Program-made: the position numbers and the translations under genes
In this document: positions 48,367 through 59,470 of the stretch, in pieces
Numbering within the stretch: the first letter of the stretch is position 1
How the letters are laid out: each line of letters begins with the position of its first letter
Notes under the pieces: generated by a model
Seen by the model: the letters and a program-made list of their open reading frames with translations, nothing else
Databases searched by the model: none
What the model was told of the DNA's origin: nothing
NCBI GenBank assembly: GCA_039519185.1
Contig: CM076846.1
Span: forward strand, 187,907,068 to 187,971,067
From: Astragalus membranaceus
Taxonomy: Eukaryota; Streptophyta; Magnoliopsida; Fabales; Fabaceae
Length of the DNA: 64,000 bases
Reading direction: 5' to 3'

Positions 48367-50194
48367 TTAAACGTCTGAGGTCGGAAAGACGACGATCTTC
48401 TCCTCCGTCACAAGGTCGACCTTGACAATACGCCTCCCACCGACCTCATGATCGGCATCGACAATCATCGGGTCTAGCGAAAGAGAAGGATGAAGTAAAA
48501 GAACCTGCAAAATGGCACCTTGAAAACCTTCTTTGTACATCTCAAGTGCCGCCTCGGCAGCCTCCTTTGCGTCCCTCTTACTTTGTTGGAGGGCAGCCTG
48601 AAGATCGGCAATACGAGCTTCTGGGTCGGTACTAGATTCCGCCCTCACCTCCAAGCTTTCCTCAAGCTCGACTATTCATTCTTCCAAGACCCTTGCCTTT
48701 CTCTTTACCTCAGCCTCATACTCCACTAGGATCCTGAGCTGACCTTGAGCTGCTTCACACGAGCTTCGGCAATCTCTGCACGATTCAGGGCAGTCACCTT
48801 CAACGCTGTAAGGATCTCTGCGCCTTCCTTCAAAGCCCGAAGCTCGGACTTGGCTTGACCCAGCTCAGTGGTCCTCGCAGTCAATTCCTCCAAGACTTTA
48901 AAACGTCTTGTCTTCTCGGTCTCCAGCAACTCTACAGACGTGTCAAAAAAAAGATATCAAAACAAAGAGGAAAGTCATAAATAAATCAACAAAACAAAAG
49001 TAAAAACAAAAACCCACCTTCAGCTCGCTGCTCATACTTCATTTTTGCGATTTTATGAACCTCGGCAAAATTTAGGAAGATCTAGGCCGACGCTGCAATG
49101 GGATCCTCCTGCCACTGCTCGTAATTTTGTTCTAAAAATTTCTCATCCAGGGGAACGACCTTGCATTTATGCTTGGGCCTCTTCCCAGTCTTTGTTCTTT
49201 TGGCCGACCCAGACTCCTCTTCGACACCATCTCGCCCCCTTTTTGCAGAGGTCCCCACATCGATCCTCTTCCCCTTCTTAGTCTCGGCACGTGCCAGATC
49301 CTTCTAAGTAACGGTGGTCACTGGTTCGGCAGCGATGGCGACCTCTTCAGCCTCGACAACAGGTCTAGGTTGAGAAGGTATTTGCAGCGGTACCCCTGCT
49401 TGCTCAACACCAGCCGATTGCATCGCCAGCTTCTTCAAAAACGCGGGCTTCTTAGGCGCCATCGTGTCTGAAAAACAAGAAAAATACGAGTTATGTAACT
49501 TAAAGAAAATTCGAATACACCAAAATCCACAGCAGAAAGACGATCTACCTAAAACCCTTTGCACCCGCGATCTCTTCCCAGCCTGGACTAAACGATCCGT
49601 AGGGATACCCCGGTATTTATGTTTTGAGAACGGGACCCTCTGGGAAATAAAGATCAGAATCGCCTTCGTGAGACGATCTTCCGCGCTCAACCGATCCTCA
49701 CTGACAGAGTAGGAATGTGAAGACCGATTAAAATGACCATTACTCCAGCCAATAGGGAACTTGGTGGACACCAAGGTCCGACCATCAGCTCTGAATTTCC
49801 CTACACAGTCTATGGCCTTATCATTAACCGGTTCGGCCCAATAAAAAAACTGCTTCCAGCTTCCCCTCAGTGAGTCCGCGTAAGCTTTGAAGATCTTCGC
49901 TCCTCGCCTCGAGCGAAAAATGACATGCTCACGGCCGTACTTGTCCTCCCCACTATTCCGATTAAGCTCGAACAAATGGAAGAAAAGTGGGGACGACACC
50001 GATCTCCCCAGGTGAATACACATCAACTCAAAGGTTCGGAGGAAAGCCCATGCGTTTGGATGTAATTGGGAGGGTGCTACGTCCAGCTCCGCCAAAACTG
50101 TCTGTTCGAGAGAAGAAAAAGGAGGCCGAGCCACGTGGTACATTGTAAATTTAATATCTCCTGCCCAGGAAGCCACGTGCTCTCCATCTTTCAT
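48367..50194 (-). pseudogene. Antisense extra gene of the Tat element (PF04195-like, coiled-coil tail)
   Basis: On the minus strand, opposite to pol, a gene starts at the methionine near 50194. Its first part resembles the 'putative gypsy type transposon' family: LDVAPSQLHPNAWAFLRTFE, PLFFHLFELNRNSG, then FRSRRGAKIFKAYADSLRGSW. A middle part begins MAPKKPAFLKKLA, is basic and Lys-rich, then a long Ala/Glu-rich coiled coil follows (48930-48370). Plausible introns lie at 49468-49548 and 48932-49017. Stops at about 49304 and 49094 and a frameshift near 48745 inactivate it. Antisense extra ORFs before the 3' LTR are known in this lineage; their role is unknown. Confidence 0.78.
48932..49017 (-). 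other. Candidate intron in the antisense gene
   Basis: Minus-strand GTGGGTTTTT donor, T-rich tract and GTCTGTAG acceptor; 86 bp, and removal joins two coiled-coil segments (EQRAE to LLETEK). A second candidate is 49468-49548 (GTAGAT..TTTCAG). Confidence 0.6.
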
Positions 50195-50248
50195 GCCTTC
50201 GACCCTCCAAATATTCCTCTCAGAACAAAACAAGAGCAAGTGACCCTT

Positions 50249-50256
50249 TATTTATA
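50249..50256 (-). promoter_or_regulatory. TATA box of the antisense gene
   Basis: Minus-strand TATAAATA in CCACTATAAATAAAGGG, about 55 bp before the chosen start codon. Upstream on the same strand are GGCCCAGCCCA (site II-like) and GATTGG (CAAT-like). This supports independent antisense transcription. Confidence 0.6.
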
Positions 50257-50578
50257 GTGGATCGAATATCATGGGCTGGGCCTGAAAGTCGAATCGACGC
50301 GTCCAATCAAAGCCCAAAGGTCAGGCACTAAAAAAAACGTCATCATCATTAGCCGCCATCGTAGTGCACGCCATGTCAAACATTTAATGCATGGCACTGA
50401 TCCAACTGCTCAAAGGGAAGCTCGGTAAAGAAAGCTCGGTAAAGAAAGCTCGGTACATCTCAAGCCAAGATCGGCCCTCAAAAAAGAAAGCTATGTGCGT
50501 CCTATGATCGACAACGTAAGGTGACACCAACTCATCAAGCCAAGATCGCCCCTCAGGCGACCAGGCTTAGGGGGCCAC

Positions 50579-51043
50579 TGTTATGGTAATAAGTAAAAGG
50601 CCCCAGCAATATTTACACCTCCCTGCAAGGCCCAATAACAAACCGGCTCATAGCCAGAAAATCTAGTCCAATCGACCAACGGCTCAGATAACTCGACGAA
50701 ATCTAACGGCTCAAGATCGTCAGAACATACATCACACAAACTCTATAAATACCACATTCAATACTCATAAATGTAAGTAATTTTTCTCCAACCACCACAT
50801 ATTTACTCAAACACTGACTTGAGCTTCGGAGTGTTATTGCAGGTACAACACCGCCACGTCGAGATCGAACAAAGACCACCATCTCAAGATCGAACAAAGA
50901 CCGCCATCTCAAGATCGAACAAAGACCACTATTCCAAAATCGAACAAGGTCGTCACTTTAAGATCGCCACATTATCAAGGATAAAACACCTATTACTATA
51001 ATATGCCTCTATCTTCTCGATCTTGAGTAATAAAACACGAACA
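50579..51043 (+). repeat. 3' LTR of the Tat element
   Basis: 465 bp; TATAAATA at 50744-50751 and the shared motif at 50817-50846. It matches the 5' LTR well up to about 50990, then diverges, so the exact end is approximate. Confidence 0.8.
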
Positions 51044-51555
51044 TCGTAGCTGATAGATTACCAATACCAAAACTGGAAGTGATTTAATTCATAGGAAAGG
51101 ATCAACAAATACTTGGGTAATAATTGTGGTAAAGATTTTTTTTGTTGAAGAAAGAGTGGTAATTTGAGTGGGCAGCTTGCCACCTTCAAAAGCTTTCCTA
51201 AACCATTATATGTTACAAATACAAATATGTTGAAAAACTGATCATCGCGTGTCTGTATCACTATTGTGTGCGTTGTGTAAGTAATTGTGTTTTTGGACTT
51301 TCAGTTTCACTTTGAATTGGGTTACTAATTTTGGGACCAAAGCATCCTATTATTTTTAATCTGTGGGCCTGCGGACTACCCATGGCCCGATCGAGCTAGT
51401 CCGGCACGGGCTAGGGGTTTCCCAAGCCGGGTTAAAAAGCCCGCATATAAAAATGGGCTCAATTTCTTTAGCCCAAGCCCTACCCATTTTTGGGTTAGCC
51501 TGGCCCAGCGGGCCTGACCCATTTTTCCAGCTCTAGTGGAGCCTGCCAGGATCAA

Positions 51556-53945
51556 TGAGCTTCATCAGTTGGAACCGCTTGGGCTTGGGGAACCCACGAG
51601 CGGTTTCTTCGTTACGTGACCTCGTTCGGACGTACCAACCAGACGTTATTTTTCTTTGAGACTTTGTACATGCTAATAAGATTGAAGAGATTAGTGTGAG
51701 ATTGGGTTTTGATGGAGCTTTCGCGGTGGATGGCAGAGGTAGAAGTGGGGGTCTCGCCTTACTTTGGCGTCATCCTTTTGATTGTATAATAACAAGTTAT
51801 TCGTCGAATTATATTGACGTGGAAGTGTCTAGCGTCAATGGTCCTACTTGGAGACTTACGGGATTTTATGGTTATCCGGAGACTGGGCGTAGAAGAGAAT
51901 CTTGGAACTTGCTCCGTACTTTGGCTAAAGATAACTCTCTTCCATGGCGCATTATGGGTGACTACAATGATTTGTTATCCAATGATGAGAAGAGAGGGAG
52001 TGTTGATCGTGTGCCTTGGCTATTACATGGTTTTCGAGAAGCGGTTCAAAATTGTCTATTTAATGATATTCCTATTCCCTTTTACGTGGAGTAGGACTGA
52101 TAATTTTAAGGAGGAGAGGTTGGATCGTGTACTTGCTTCGCAGGGCTGGATTGATTTGTTCCCCAATAACTGTCTTATTAATGTTGTCACTGATAGATCA
52201 GACCATACTCCGTTGTGGCTCCAATTATGGGAACGAAGACGTAGAGGGCATCTTAAAACCTTTCGGTTTGAGAACGCTTGGCTAGAGGAGGACGCTTTAC
52301 CGATTGTGGTTAGTGATAGTTGGTCCCGGGTGGAAGGGCGAGATTTCATGAGTACGGTGGAGAGTTGTACGGCAGCAATTGATGTATGGGGGAGGAAACT
52401 GAGGATGCGCTATAGGTTGGACATTCAGCGATGTAAAGATGAAGTTGAAGTGTTACGTAGTGGCACTAGTATCAGTGATACCTTACAATATAATGAGGTG
52501 AATGCTCGTTTGAGCGCTCTCCTGGCTCAAGAGGAAGCCTTTTGGAAGCAGCGGGCAAAGGTGCATTGGTTACGTGATGGTGACACTAACTCGAAATTCA
52601 TTCATGCAATGGCAAGTGCAAGATGCTGTCGCAACGCTATTTCATCGTTAATTAGAGAGGATAGTTCGGTGGTGGAGAATTAAGCAGAGTTGGGTAATGT
52701 AGCGCACACTTATTTTACGGGTTTATTTGAGGGGGTGCATGGTCAGTATGAGCCAGTGCTTGCGTGTTTGAATCCTAAGGTGACTTCGGTGGATAATGAT
52801 CTTTTGGTGGCTCCGTTTGATATTGGGGAATTTAAGACGGATCTATTTCAAATGCACTCTGACAAAGCTCCAGGCCCCGATGGTTTGAATCCTACTTTCT
52901 TCAAACGGTTTTGGAACCTTTGTGGCCCATAACTGTTTCACTCGGCGGTGGCTTGGTTAGATAATGGTGAGTTTCCCCCTATGTTAAATGATGCTAATAT
53001 TGTTTTAATCCCTAAGGTTGACAACCCCACTTCTATGCGTGATTTACGTCCGATTGCACTTTGCAATGTTATTTACAAGATCATCTCTAAAGTTCTCGCT
53101 AAACATTCGAACCACTGTTGGTCATATTTCTTTTTATCGAGAAATCGAAGAGGCTATACAAGGCTCCGGATCTTCCGCTGCGCGGATTTCTTGAGAAACG
53201 AAGTCATAGGCACGTAGGTTCAGGGGACTTAAGAATGTTCTTCATAAATGCATTTCTGTGGAGCAATCAGCTTTTGTGGCTAATAGGTCCATCTTGGATA
53301 ATGTTATGGTTGCTATTGAATTCATTCCTCATATGAAGTGTAAGGTAAATGGTAAAGTTGCGGAGGTTGCTTTGAAGATTGAAATAAGTAAGGCGTATGA
53401 CAGGGTGGATTGGGGGTATTTGCGTGGTGTTTTATATAAGCTGGGCTTTCATGAGAAATGGGTGCGATGGATGGTTATGTGTGTTGAAAGTTGAAACGGT
53501 TCACTACTCAGTGCTTATTAATGGCGAGAAAGCTGGTTCAGTCACATCGAGAAGAGGACTCAAACAGGGTGATCCACTGTCACCTTACTTTTTTATATTG
53601 TGTGCAGAGGGGATTACTGCTCTTCTTAAAAAATGTGAGGCTCGAGGGGATATTCATGGAATTAAAGTGTGTCGTGGAGCCCCTTATCCTAACACACTTA
53701 CTTGTTGCAGATGACTATTTTTTGTTTTGCAGGGCTGATGATACTGAGAGCAGGAAGTTAAAAGAAGTTCTGAAGACCTATGAGAAGGCTTCAGGGCAAT
53801 CTATTAACCTCCAAAAGTCGAAAATCTTTTTCAGCATAAATACTTGCCTGACTCTACGGGATTGCGTGGTGGCTAACTTAGGCGTTATCAAATGTCTAGG
53901 TACCGGCAAATACTTAGGCTTACCTTCCATGGTGGGTCGAAGTAA
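51556..53945 (+). pseudogene. LINE ORF2: APE endonuclease and reverse transcriptase, 3' truncated
   Basis: Start MSFISWN..GLGNPRAV at 51556, an AP-like endonuclease beginning. Endonuclease motifs include LTGFYGYPETG, MGDYNDLL, ERLDRVLAS and SDHTPLWL. RT motifs: DKAPGPDGLNPTFFK, NIVLIPKV, LRPIALCNVIYKIISKVL, EQSAFV.NRSILDN, ISKAYDRVDW, LKQGDPLSP and the catalytic ADD near 53710. Several stops (51657, 52680, 52930) and frame changes near 52090, 53110-53235 and 53490 break it. The RNase H/zf-RVT end is missing because PMD sequence starts abruptly at about 53945; loss of a LINE 3' end implies a later rearrangement. Confidence 0.85.
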
Positions 53946-54916
53946 GAAGCAACTCTTGTTAGGCGATACCATCTTTGCCGACAAGAGTCACACATCTGTG
54001 CCCGTCAAGTGGGTCACTCTTATTGCGGATTTTGAGCGTTGTGGCCAGTGGGCTTGGGGTCCAACTGCTCTGGCCATTCTGTACGAGCAGCTCAACGACG
54101 CCTGATTTTGGGAGACATCGCAGATTGGCGGATACACTTCTCTGCTACAGGTAATAATTAATTACTTTTTTTTTACTGGTAATCAATTACTTTTATTTAT
54201 ATAATTACATATTTATTTATTTATTCATTTTTTTATTTCAGTGTTGGATTTATGAGTACTTCCCCACCATCGTGGTGCGCAAAGACTTCGGTGCGTCTGA
54301 GTGTCCACGTTGCAGCAGGTGGGGGAATCAAAAGTGTGACATTGTCAAGCTTATAAATTTTTGGGGGCGGCTGGATGAGTTAGGAAGGGAGGAGGTCATA
54401 TGGAAGCCTTGGGAGGACCACAGAGAGTACACACCATTTTCACAGATTTCTCTTTTCAGAGGTTACCTGCTATGGGGCTCCATCACCGTGCCATATATGC
54501 CAGACAGGGTCCGGTGGCAGCTTGGATACATCCAGTAGATCCCTGGCCCGCCCCTTTTGGTTGGTTCCCCACGTCCATCTACAGCGGACATTTTACAGCA
54601 GTGGTTGTTCTACACTGGCCTGACGCGGACTTTCAGGAACACTTCTAGACGGACAACCGTGGCGGGTCTCTGCGATGACGGTTACCTGCCATGGTATTTG
54701 GAGGCGTCCATTCCCTGTCTGACTCCAGCTCCTCCTCTAGAGGATGATGTACCGGATCAGGAGGCAGCAGCTGGGGATATTGTTCCACTGACTACGAAGG
54801 ATAGGATGGAGAAAGCAGCTGCACTTCTCCGGGATGCCATGGTAGACGAGGGCATTCCACCTGCTGTATATGAGACCCTTTCGACTGCTTTAGGGCTTTT
54901 GACATTTGACCCTTAG
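53945..54916 (+). pseudogene. Second PMD (MAIN-like) gene, 3' half
   Basis: Begins within the PMD core (LLLGDTIFADKSHTSVPVKW), then WAWGPTALAILYEQL. A TGA near 54103 interrupts; an intron at 54151-54241 (GTAATA..TTTCAG) lies exactly where the first PMD gene has its intron. The next exon reads CWIYEYFPT, WKPWEDHREYTPFSQISLF, VPYMPDRVRWQLGYIQ, then a TAG at 54536-54538 in the same frame before the C-terminal part ends at TAG 54914. The N-terminal half is absent. Close in sequence to 986-15500 but a distinct copy. Confidence 0.8.
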
Positions 54917-55775
54917 TTGTATATTTTGTATATTTTGACGTATTTATTCTCTCGTATTGTATTGTTATCGTTTATCGTGATCATAGTTTAGCGAGTTTCG
55001 TTATATATCATTATTTATGGTAATAATTTAAATTTTAAAAAATAAAACAAAATACTTTCGGTTTGCCTTCCGAAAATACCTCTTTTTGAGGTATTTCCGG
55101 AAATCTTAAAACTTTGCATTCCGAATTTAGACCTATTTCCGGAAATTTTTAAAAAACCGTTTTTTTTTAAAAAAAAGGGGTATTTTGGGAATTTTTGGTA
55201 AAATGGGGGTATAGGAGAGAAAGAAGGGGGTAAAAAAACCTTAATTTTTATTATCTTATGATCAGACACATAATCAATCCCTTGGCCTCGAGTGAGCTAA
55301 CGTTTCAAAGGAGCATGGTCATAGACTCATAGTGGTGGGATAGAACTTAGAAGAGCAAGAGAGTACTGCGTGTATTGGTTGTATACTATACTTTCTGTAA
55401 ATAGAAATATGAAATGAAAAGCAAAGTTAACATGGTTTGCGTTAGAATGCAATAATTAACTTTCCGGTGTCACGAGGTTTTCATAAAGAATTGTTCATCA
55501 TGCATGATTCAGGACCCATATACATCTGAAATTCCGTTGGTGGGGCTTCTCGTTACCTCACTAACTAATTTTTGCTTTATTGTTCCAATGGAGACGGAGA
55601 GAGTAGTCTCATTCCATCTTTTATTTTTAGTCCTTTCACTTGATTTTAGTTTTGATTTATTCCCTCCCATACAATTTTGTTTCATTTTGGTCCGTATGTT
55701 ATTAACGTATTTTATTTTTGAAAACAAAATTTTATTAGAAACACATGATCTATTTATACATATTTGAGACATAGT
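54917..55775. other. Non-coding DNA with 'tttccggaaat' motif cluster
   Basis: At 55058-55145 the units 'ttccgaaaatacctc', 'gaggtatttccggaaat' and 'gacctatttccggaaat' recur with flips, followed by a run of T and A. The layout resembles subterminal repeats of a DNA transposon. The rest shows no gene. Confidence 0.45.
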
Positions 55776-56131
55776 TGTTGGAATTTTTCATACACACCAC
55801 ACACTCACACACGCACCGAGAGAGAGGGAAGAAGATGTAACTGAAATTCAGTTAAGAGTAAAACTGAAATCAATGTTGTTTTATTGCATCACTGTGAATG
55901 TTGCTTATATACTCAGTCAATGTAAGCATGCTGAGTCAGCAAACAATAGTAAACATACAACTGAATAAAAGTGTAATTTCGACTCCCTCACTTCGACAGA
56001 TCACTTCTGTGAGTCGAACTATCAGGTGTCGAGCTAGCCAGCTCTGTGAGTCGAACTAGCAAGTGTCGAACTAGCTTGCTTAGTTATCATAGTCGAACTA
56101 GTAGGTATCGAACTAGCTTACTTATTTAACA
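55776..56131 (-). repeat. 3' LTR of copia element 2
   Basis: 356 bp, starts TGTTGGAATTTTTC on the plus strand. Contains five or six units of 'gtgagtcgaactatcaagtg' / 'tgtcgaactagc' type. Confidence 0.9.
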
Positions 56132-56209
56132 CACCCCCTTAAGCTAGTTTCTATCACAAACAAACAACAACAAAATACAGCAAAACCTATCTAAGTAAAC
56201 TTATTACAA

Positions 56210-57899
56210 TCAACCACATTCAGCATCTTTGTCGAGCCATAGCCCTGCCTCTGCTGGTGTTTCGACACTGTTGCAGTGTAGCATATTGAACATGTGCAGT
56301 ATATCAGAAGCATACTTCTTCTGTGACAGCAACATACCATCATCAGTACTTTGAAATTCAATTCCTAGGAAATAATAGATCTCTCCTAGGTCTGTCATTT
56401 CAAAACTATTCATCATTCTCTTCTTGAACTCAGCCACCTTGGCTTCATTGTTTTCAGTAACCAATAAATCATCAACATAGAGACATAGGATTATCACATC
56501 TCCACCATCTAACTTCACATACAGCCCATGCTCAGAAATACATCTCACATATCCCATGTTGATCAAGCTCTTATCTATCTTCTTGTTCCAAGCTCGTGGA
56601 GCTTGTTTTAGGCCATACAATGCCTTTCTCAATTTCAAGACTTTGTTCTCACTTCCTTGTTTCACAAAACCTGCTGGTTGTTCGACATAAACCTCCTCTT
56701 CCAAATTCTCCATTTAAGAAGGCAGATTTTACATCAAGTTGATGTATCTTCCACCCTTGCATACTTACATGAGCTACCACAACTCTCACAGTTTCAAGTC
56801 TTGCAACGGGTGCAAAGACCTCTTCATAGTCAACACCATATCTTTGTAGGAAACCTCTAGCCACCAATCTTGCTTTGTGCTTCACCACTTCACCTTTAGG
56901 ATTTACTTTCACTTTGTATATCCATTTCACACCTATTGCTTTCTTTCCTTTGGGAAATTCGACCAATTCCCAAGTCATGTTCTTCTCTATAGATCTGATC
57001 TCCTCTTGTATAGCTTCCAGCCACTTAGAATTTTTCATTGCTTCCTGCCAAGTTACTGGTTCTGTCTCGGCAAGAAGTGCAAAGTGCACTATATCACCTT
57101 CATCATTGACTGCACTATCAGTCATTACCTCACAATCACTTAGCCTTGCAGGAACCTGCCTTTGTCTCAGTGATCTTCTTAGTATCTCTGGACTACCTTC
57201 TTCACCATCATTCTCTTCGACAGGCTCAGTTTCACCTTCCAGTTCTAACTCTGTTTCACCAGCAGGCACCTCAAACAGATTCTGTTCGACAGCAGTGGAA
57301 CTCTCTCCCTTGTCACTCCACTTCCATGACTTCCCCTCATCAAACACCACATCTCTACTTATCACGATTTTATTATTCACAGGATTCACTAGCTTGTAAC
57401 CTCCAGTCGAATGATAGCCTACCATAACCATCACTTCTCCTTTATCATCTAACTTTGTTCTCTGCTGGTCAGGCACGTGACTGTAGCAAACAGACCCAAA
57501 TATTCTGAAGTGTGATACATTTGGCTTGGCACCTGTCCAAGCCTCCTCAGGGGTGATATTCTCCATTCTCTTTGTTGGACTTCTATTAATGATATATGCA
57601 GCAATATTAACAGCCTCTCCCCACCATCTCTTAGGCATATTCTTACTTTTTAACATGCTTCTCAGCATATTAAGCAATGTCCTGTTTTTCCTCTCAGCCA
57701 CTCCATTATGTTGAGGAGTGTATGGAGGTGTGATCTCATGTGTTATTCCATCAGCTTCACAGAATTCATTAAACTCAGTATTTACATACTCCCCACCCCC
57801 ATCAGTTCTTAGCACTTCTATGTTCTGTCCACACTGTTTTTCGACTAGGACTTTGAATTTTTTGAATACTCCCAACACATCATTCTTCCTCCTAATCAA
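56210..57899 (-). pseudogene. Copia 2 integrase core and RT, RNase H deleted
   Basis: Minus-strand frames 57899-56649 and 56713-56210 overlap through a frameshift near 56690. Integrase shows [14 protein letters not shown] and [15 protein letters not shown] shows [25 protein letters not shown] and the catalytic CLYVDDL. RT ends at about VETPAEAGLWLDKDAE and a stop at 56210, only about 70 bp before the polypurine tract. The RNase H domain expected here (about 120 codons, with the SSxEAEY motif) is missing. Confidence 0.85.
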
Positions 57900-58117
57900 A
57901 TAAATCCAAAGCTTCCTAGTGAATTCATCAATGAATGTAACAAAATACTTGTTACCTGCAGGAGTTTCATGCTATATTGGACCACACACATCTGAGAAAA
58001 TCACCTGCAGCTTTCTCTTTGATCTACTTGGCACACTTGGATTGAAGGAACCTCTAGGCATCTTGCTCTCTACACACTCTGCACATACATCCTTTGGAAC
58101 ATGGATATGAGGCAGAC

Positions 58118-59047
58118 TGTAACACCCATTTCTACCCGGTAATTTATTAGCGAAAAATCAGAGTTTTCAACAATGAAACGGATGTCACACTTTTCGACTT
58201 AAAAAAAAAACTTTAAACGGATACATAACACTCATCACTCGGATGAACCGGCAAACAGCATTTTTAGTCTTAAAAACAAATCAACTCTTACTCATTCACG
58301 CAGCGGAAAAATCATCATATCACTACAACACAAGCAATAGTTAGAACTAAATGACAATAGTTGGTCGTTAACCGACACAACGACTCGACGACTTGGCCGG
58401 ACGGACCAACCATTGCTCTGATACCACTAGATTGTTTCCAGTTACCGTATAACCGAACCTATACCCAGATCACCCCAAACAATGAGTTTAGCAACAAAAT
58501 TGGCATCAAGACATAACATCAACATATAAAAATCATGACACACATATGGTAATTATAAAAACCCTAACCCCACATGCAATCCCTCATACAACCCATTATA
58601 ATGTTTGAATCACACCCTTACCTTAGCTTTTAGAATCGAAACCCTAGCCTTAGGAAGTACCACGAAATCTAGCTTTCCTTCTCTCTCCTTGTGCTACGCC
58701 TCTCTCTCTCTCTCTCTCTTGTGCCTTGTGGATTCACGTCTTCTTCTCTTCTTTTCTCTCTAGCCGTCGCCCTCTCCTCTTCTCTTCTCACTTTCTAATT
58801 GTGTTTTGTTTCTAATTATGAGAGAAACCCTAAACCTAGCCCTATAAGTAGTCATCACTCAATCATGGGCTTTTTCCCTTAGCCTTATGCAAATACCATA
58901 GTGGGCTAATCCACTTCACTAAGTTATTTCTAATCCCTAATATGGACCATCACACTAATATAATTAACATATGTTATTCTATCATATGAATCTAATACAA
59001 TTAAATAAATAAATAAATAAATATTTAATTAATTTTGGGGTGTTACA
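58118..59047 (-). mobile_element. Solo LTR-like insertion in copia 2 pol
   Basis: 930 bp with ends TGTAACACCC and GGTGTTACA and a perfect CAGAC target duplication (58113-58117, 59048-59052). Minus-strand orientation is inferred from the TGTAACACCCC start. It has no coding domain. A 'gctctgatacca' motif (58416-58427), complement of an initiator tRNA-Met primer site, lies inside, which is unexpected in a simple LTR. Confidence 0.75.
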
Positions 59048-59052
59048 CAGAC

Positions 59053-59470
59053 CTTTCACAACTGTCTTGCTCTGCATCCTGTTCAGATCACCAAAATTCA
59101 AGTGTCCATATCTGAAATGCCACAGCCACTCTTCCTTGTCCACTGCTGTGGCTAAGCACTGTTGCATCAGCACACCCAATTCGATCTTAAATGTCCTGTT
59201 CTTGGAGAGAGTTGCCTTTATCAACAACCTCTGTTCAGTGTCATACACCTTCATAACATTGTCTTCCAGCACCATCCTATATCCCTTCTCCAATAGCTGT
59301 CCAATACTCAACATATTGCTCTTCATCCCTAGCACATACAGTACACCAGAAATGAAGCACGGTGAACCATCCTTCTTTCTTATCATCACCTTCCCCACAC
59401 CTTCCACCTTCATGGTTCTATCATCAGCAAACCTTACTCTACTCTTGATTGAGAAATCAAGTTCAACAAA
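59053..59470 (-). pseudogene. Copia 2 GAG-pre-integrase region
   Basis: Minus-strand frame from about 59413: VGKVMIRKKDGS, VLYVLGMKSNMLSIGQL, then LWHFRYGHLNF, the zinc-binding part before the integrase core. A stop separates it from the protease. The continuation lies beyond the solo LTR, at 58117 and below, where a TAG near 57974 also falls in frame. Confidence 0.8.

Larger units (their letters stand above)
40955..51043 (+). mobile_element. Tat-lineage Ty3/gypsy retrotransposon with antisense gene
   Basis: LTRs 40955-41414 and 50579-51043, TGTTATGGTAAT start. Primer site TTGGCGACTACTGTGGGAGG follows the 5' LTR and a polypurine tract 'gcttagggggccac' precedes the 3' LTR. The domain order is gag, protease, RT, RNase H, a second archaeal-type RNase H, integrase, then a long 3' region with an antisense gene; the double RNase H marks the Tat clade. 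No 5-bp target duplication is seen with these ends (ATATG on the left, TCGTA on the right; ATATG does occur at 51001), so the right end may be degraded. Many stops and frameshifts make it defective. Confidence 0.9.
40512..51535. mobile_element. Non-autonomous hAT transposon, split by a Tat element
   Basis: Left end TAGAACTGGCAAAACGGGC and right end (complement) TAGAGCTGGAAAAATGGGT form imperfect terminal inverted repeats. A perfect 8-bp target duplication GTGGAGCC lies at 40504-40511 and 51536-51543, diagnostic of hAT. Without the Tat insertion it is about 0.93 kb and has no transposase. It is rich in 'gggct(t)gggc' phrases near both ends. It sits between ORF1 and ORF2 of a LINE. Confidence 0.9.

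Noticed and set aside
51001..51005. ATATG as right target duplication of the Tat element
   Set aside because: It matches the left flank but would end the LTR at 51000 without CA, and LTR-like sequence seems to continue to about 51043. Probably chance.
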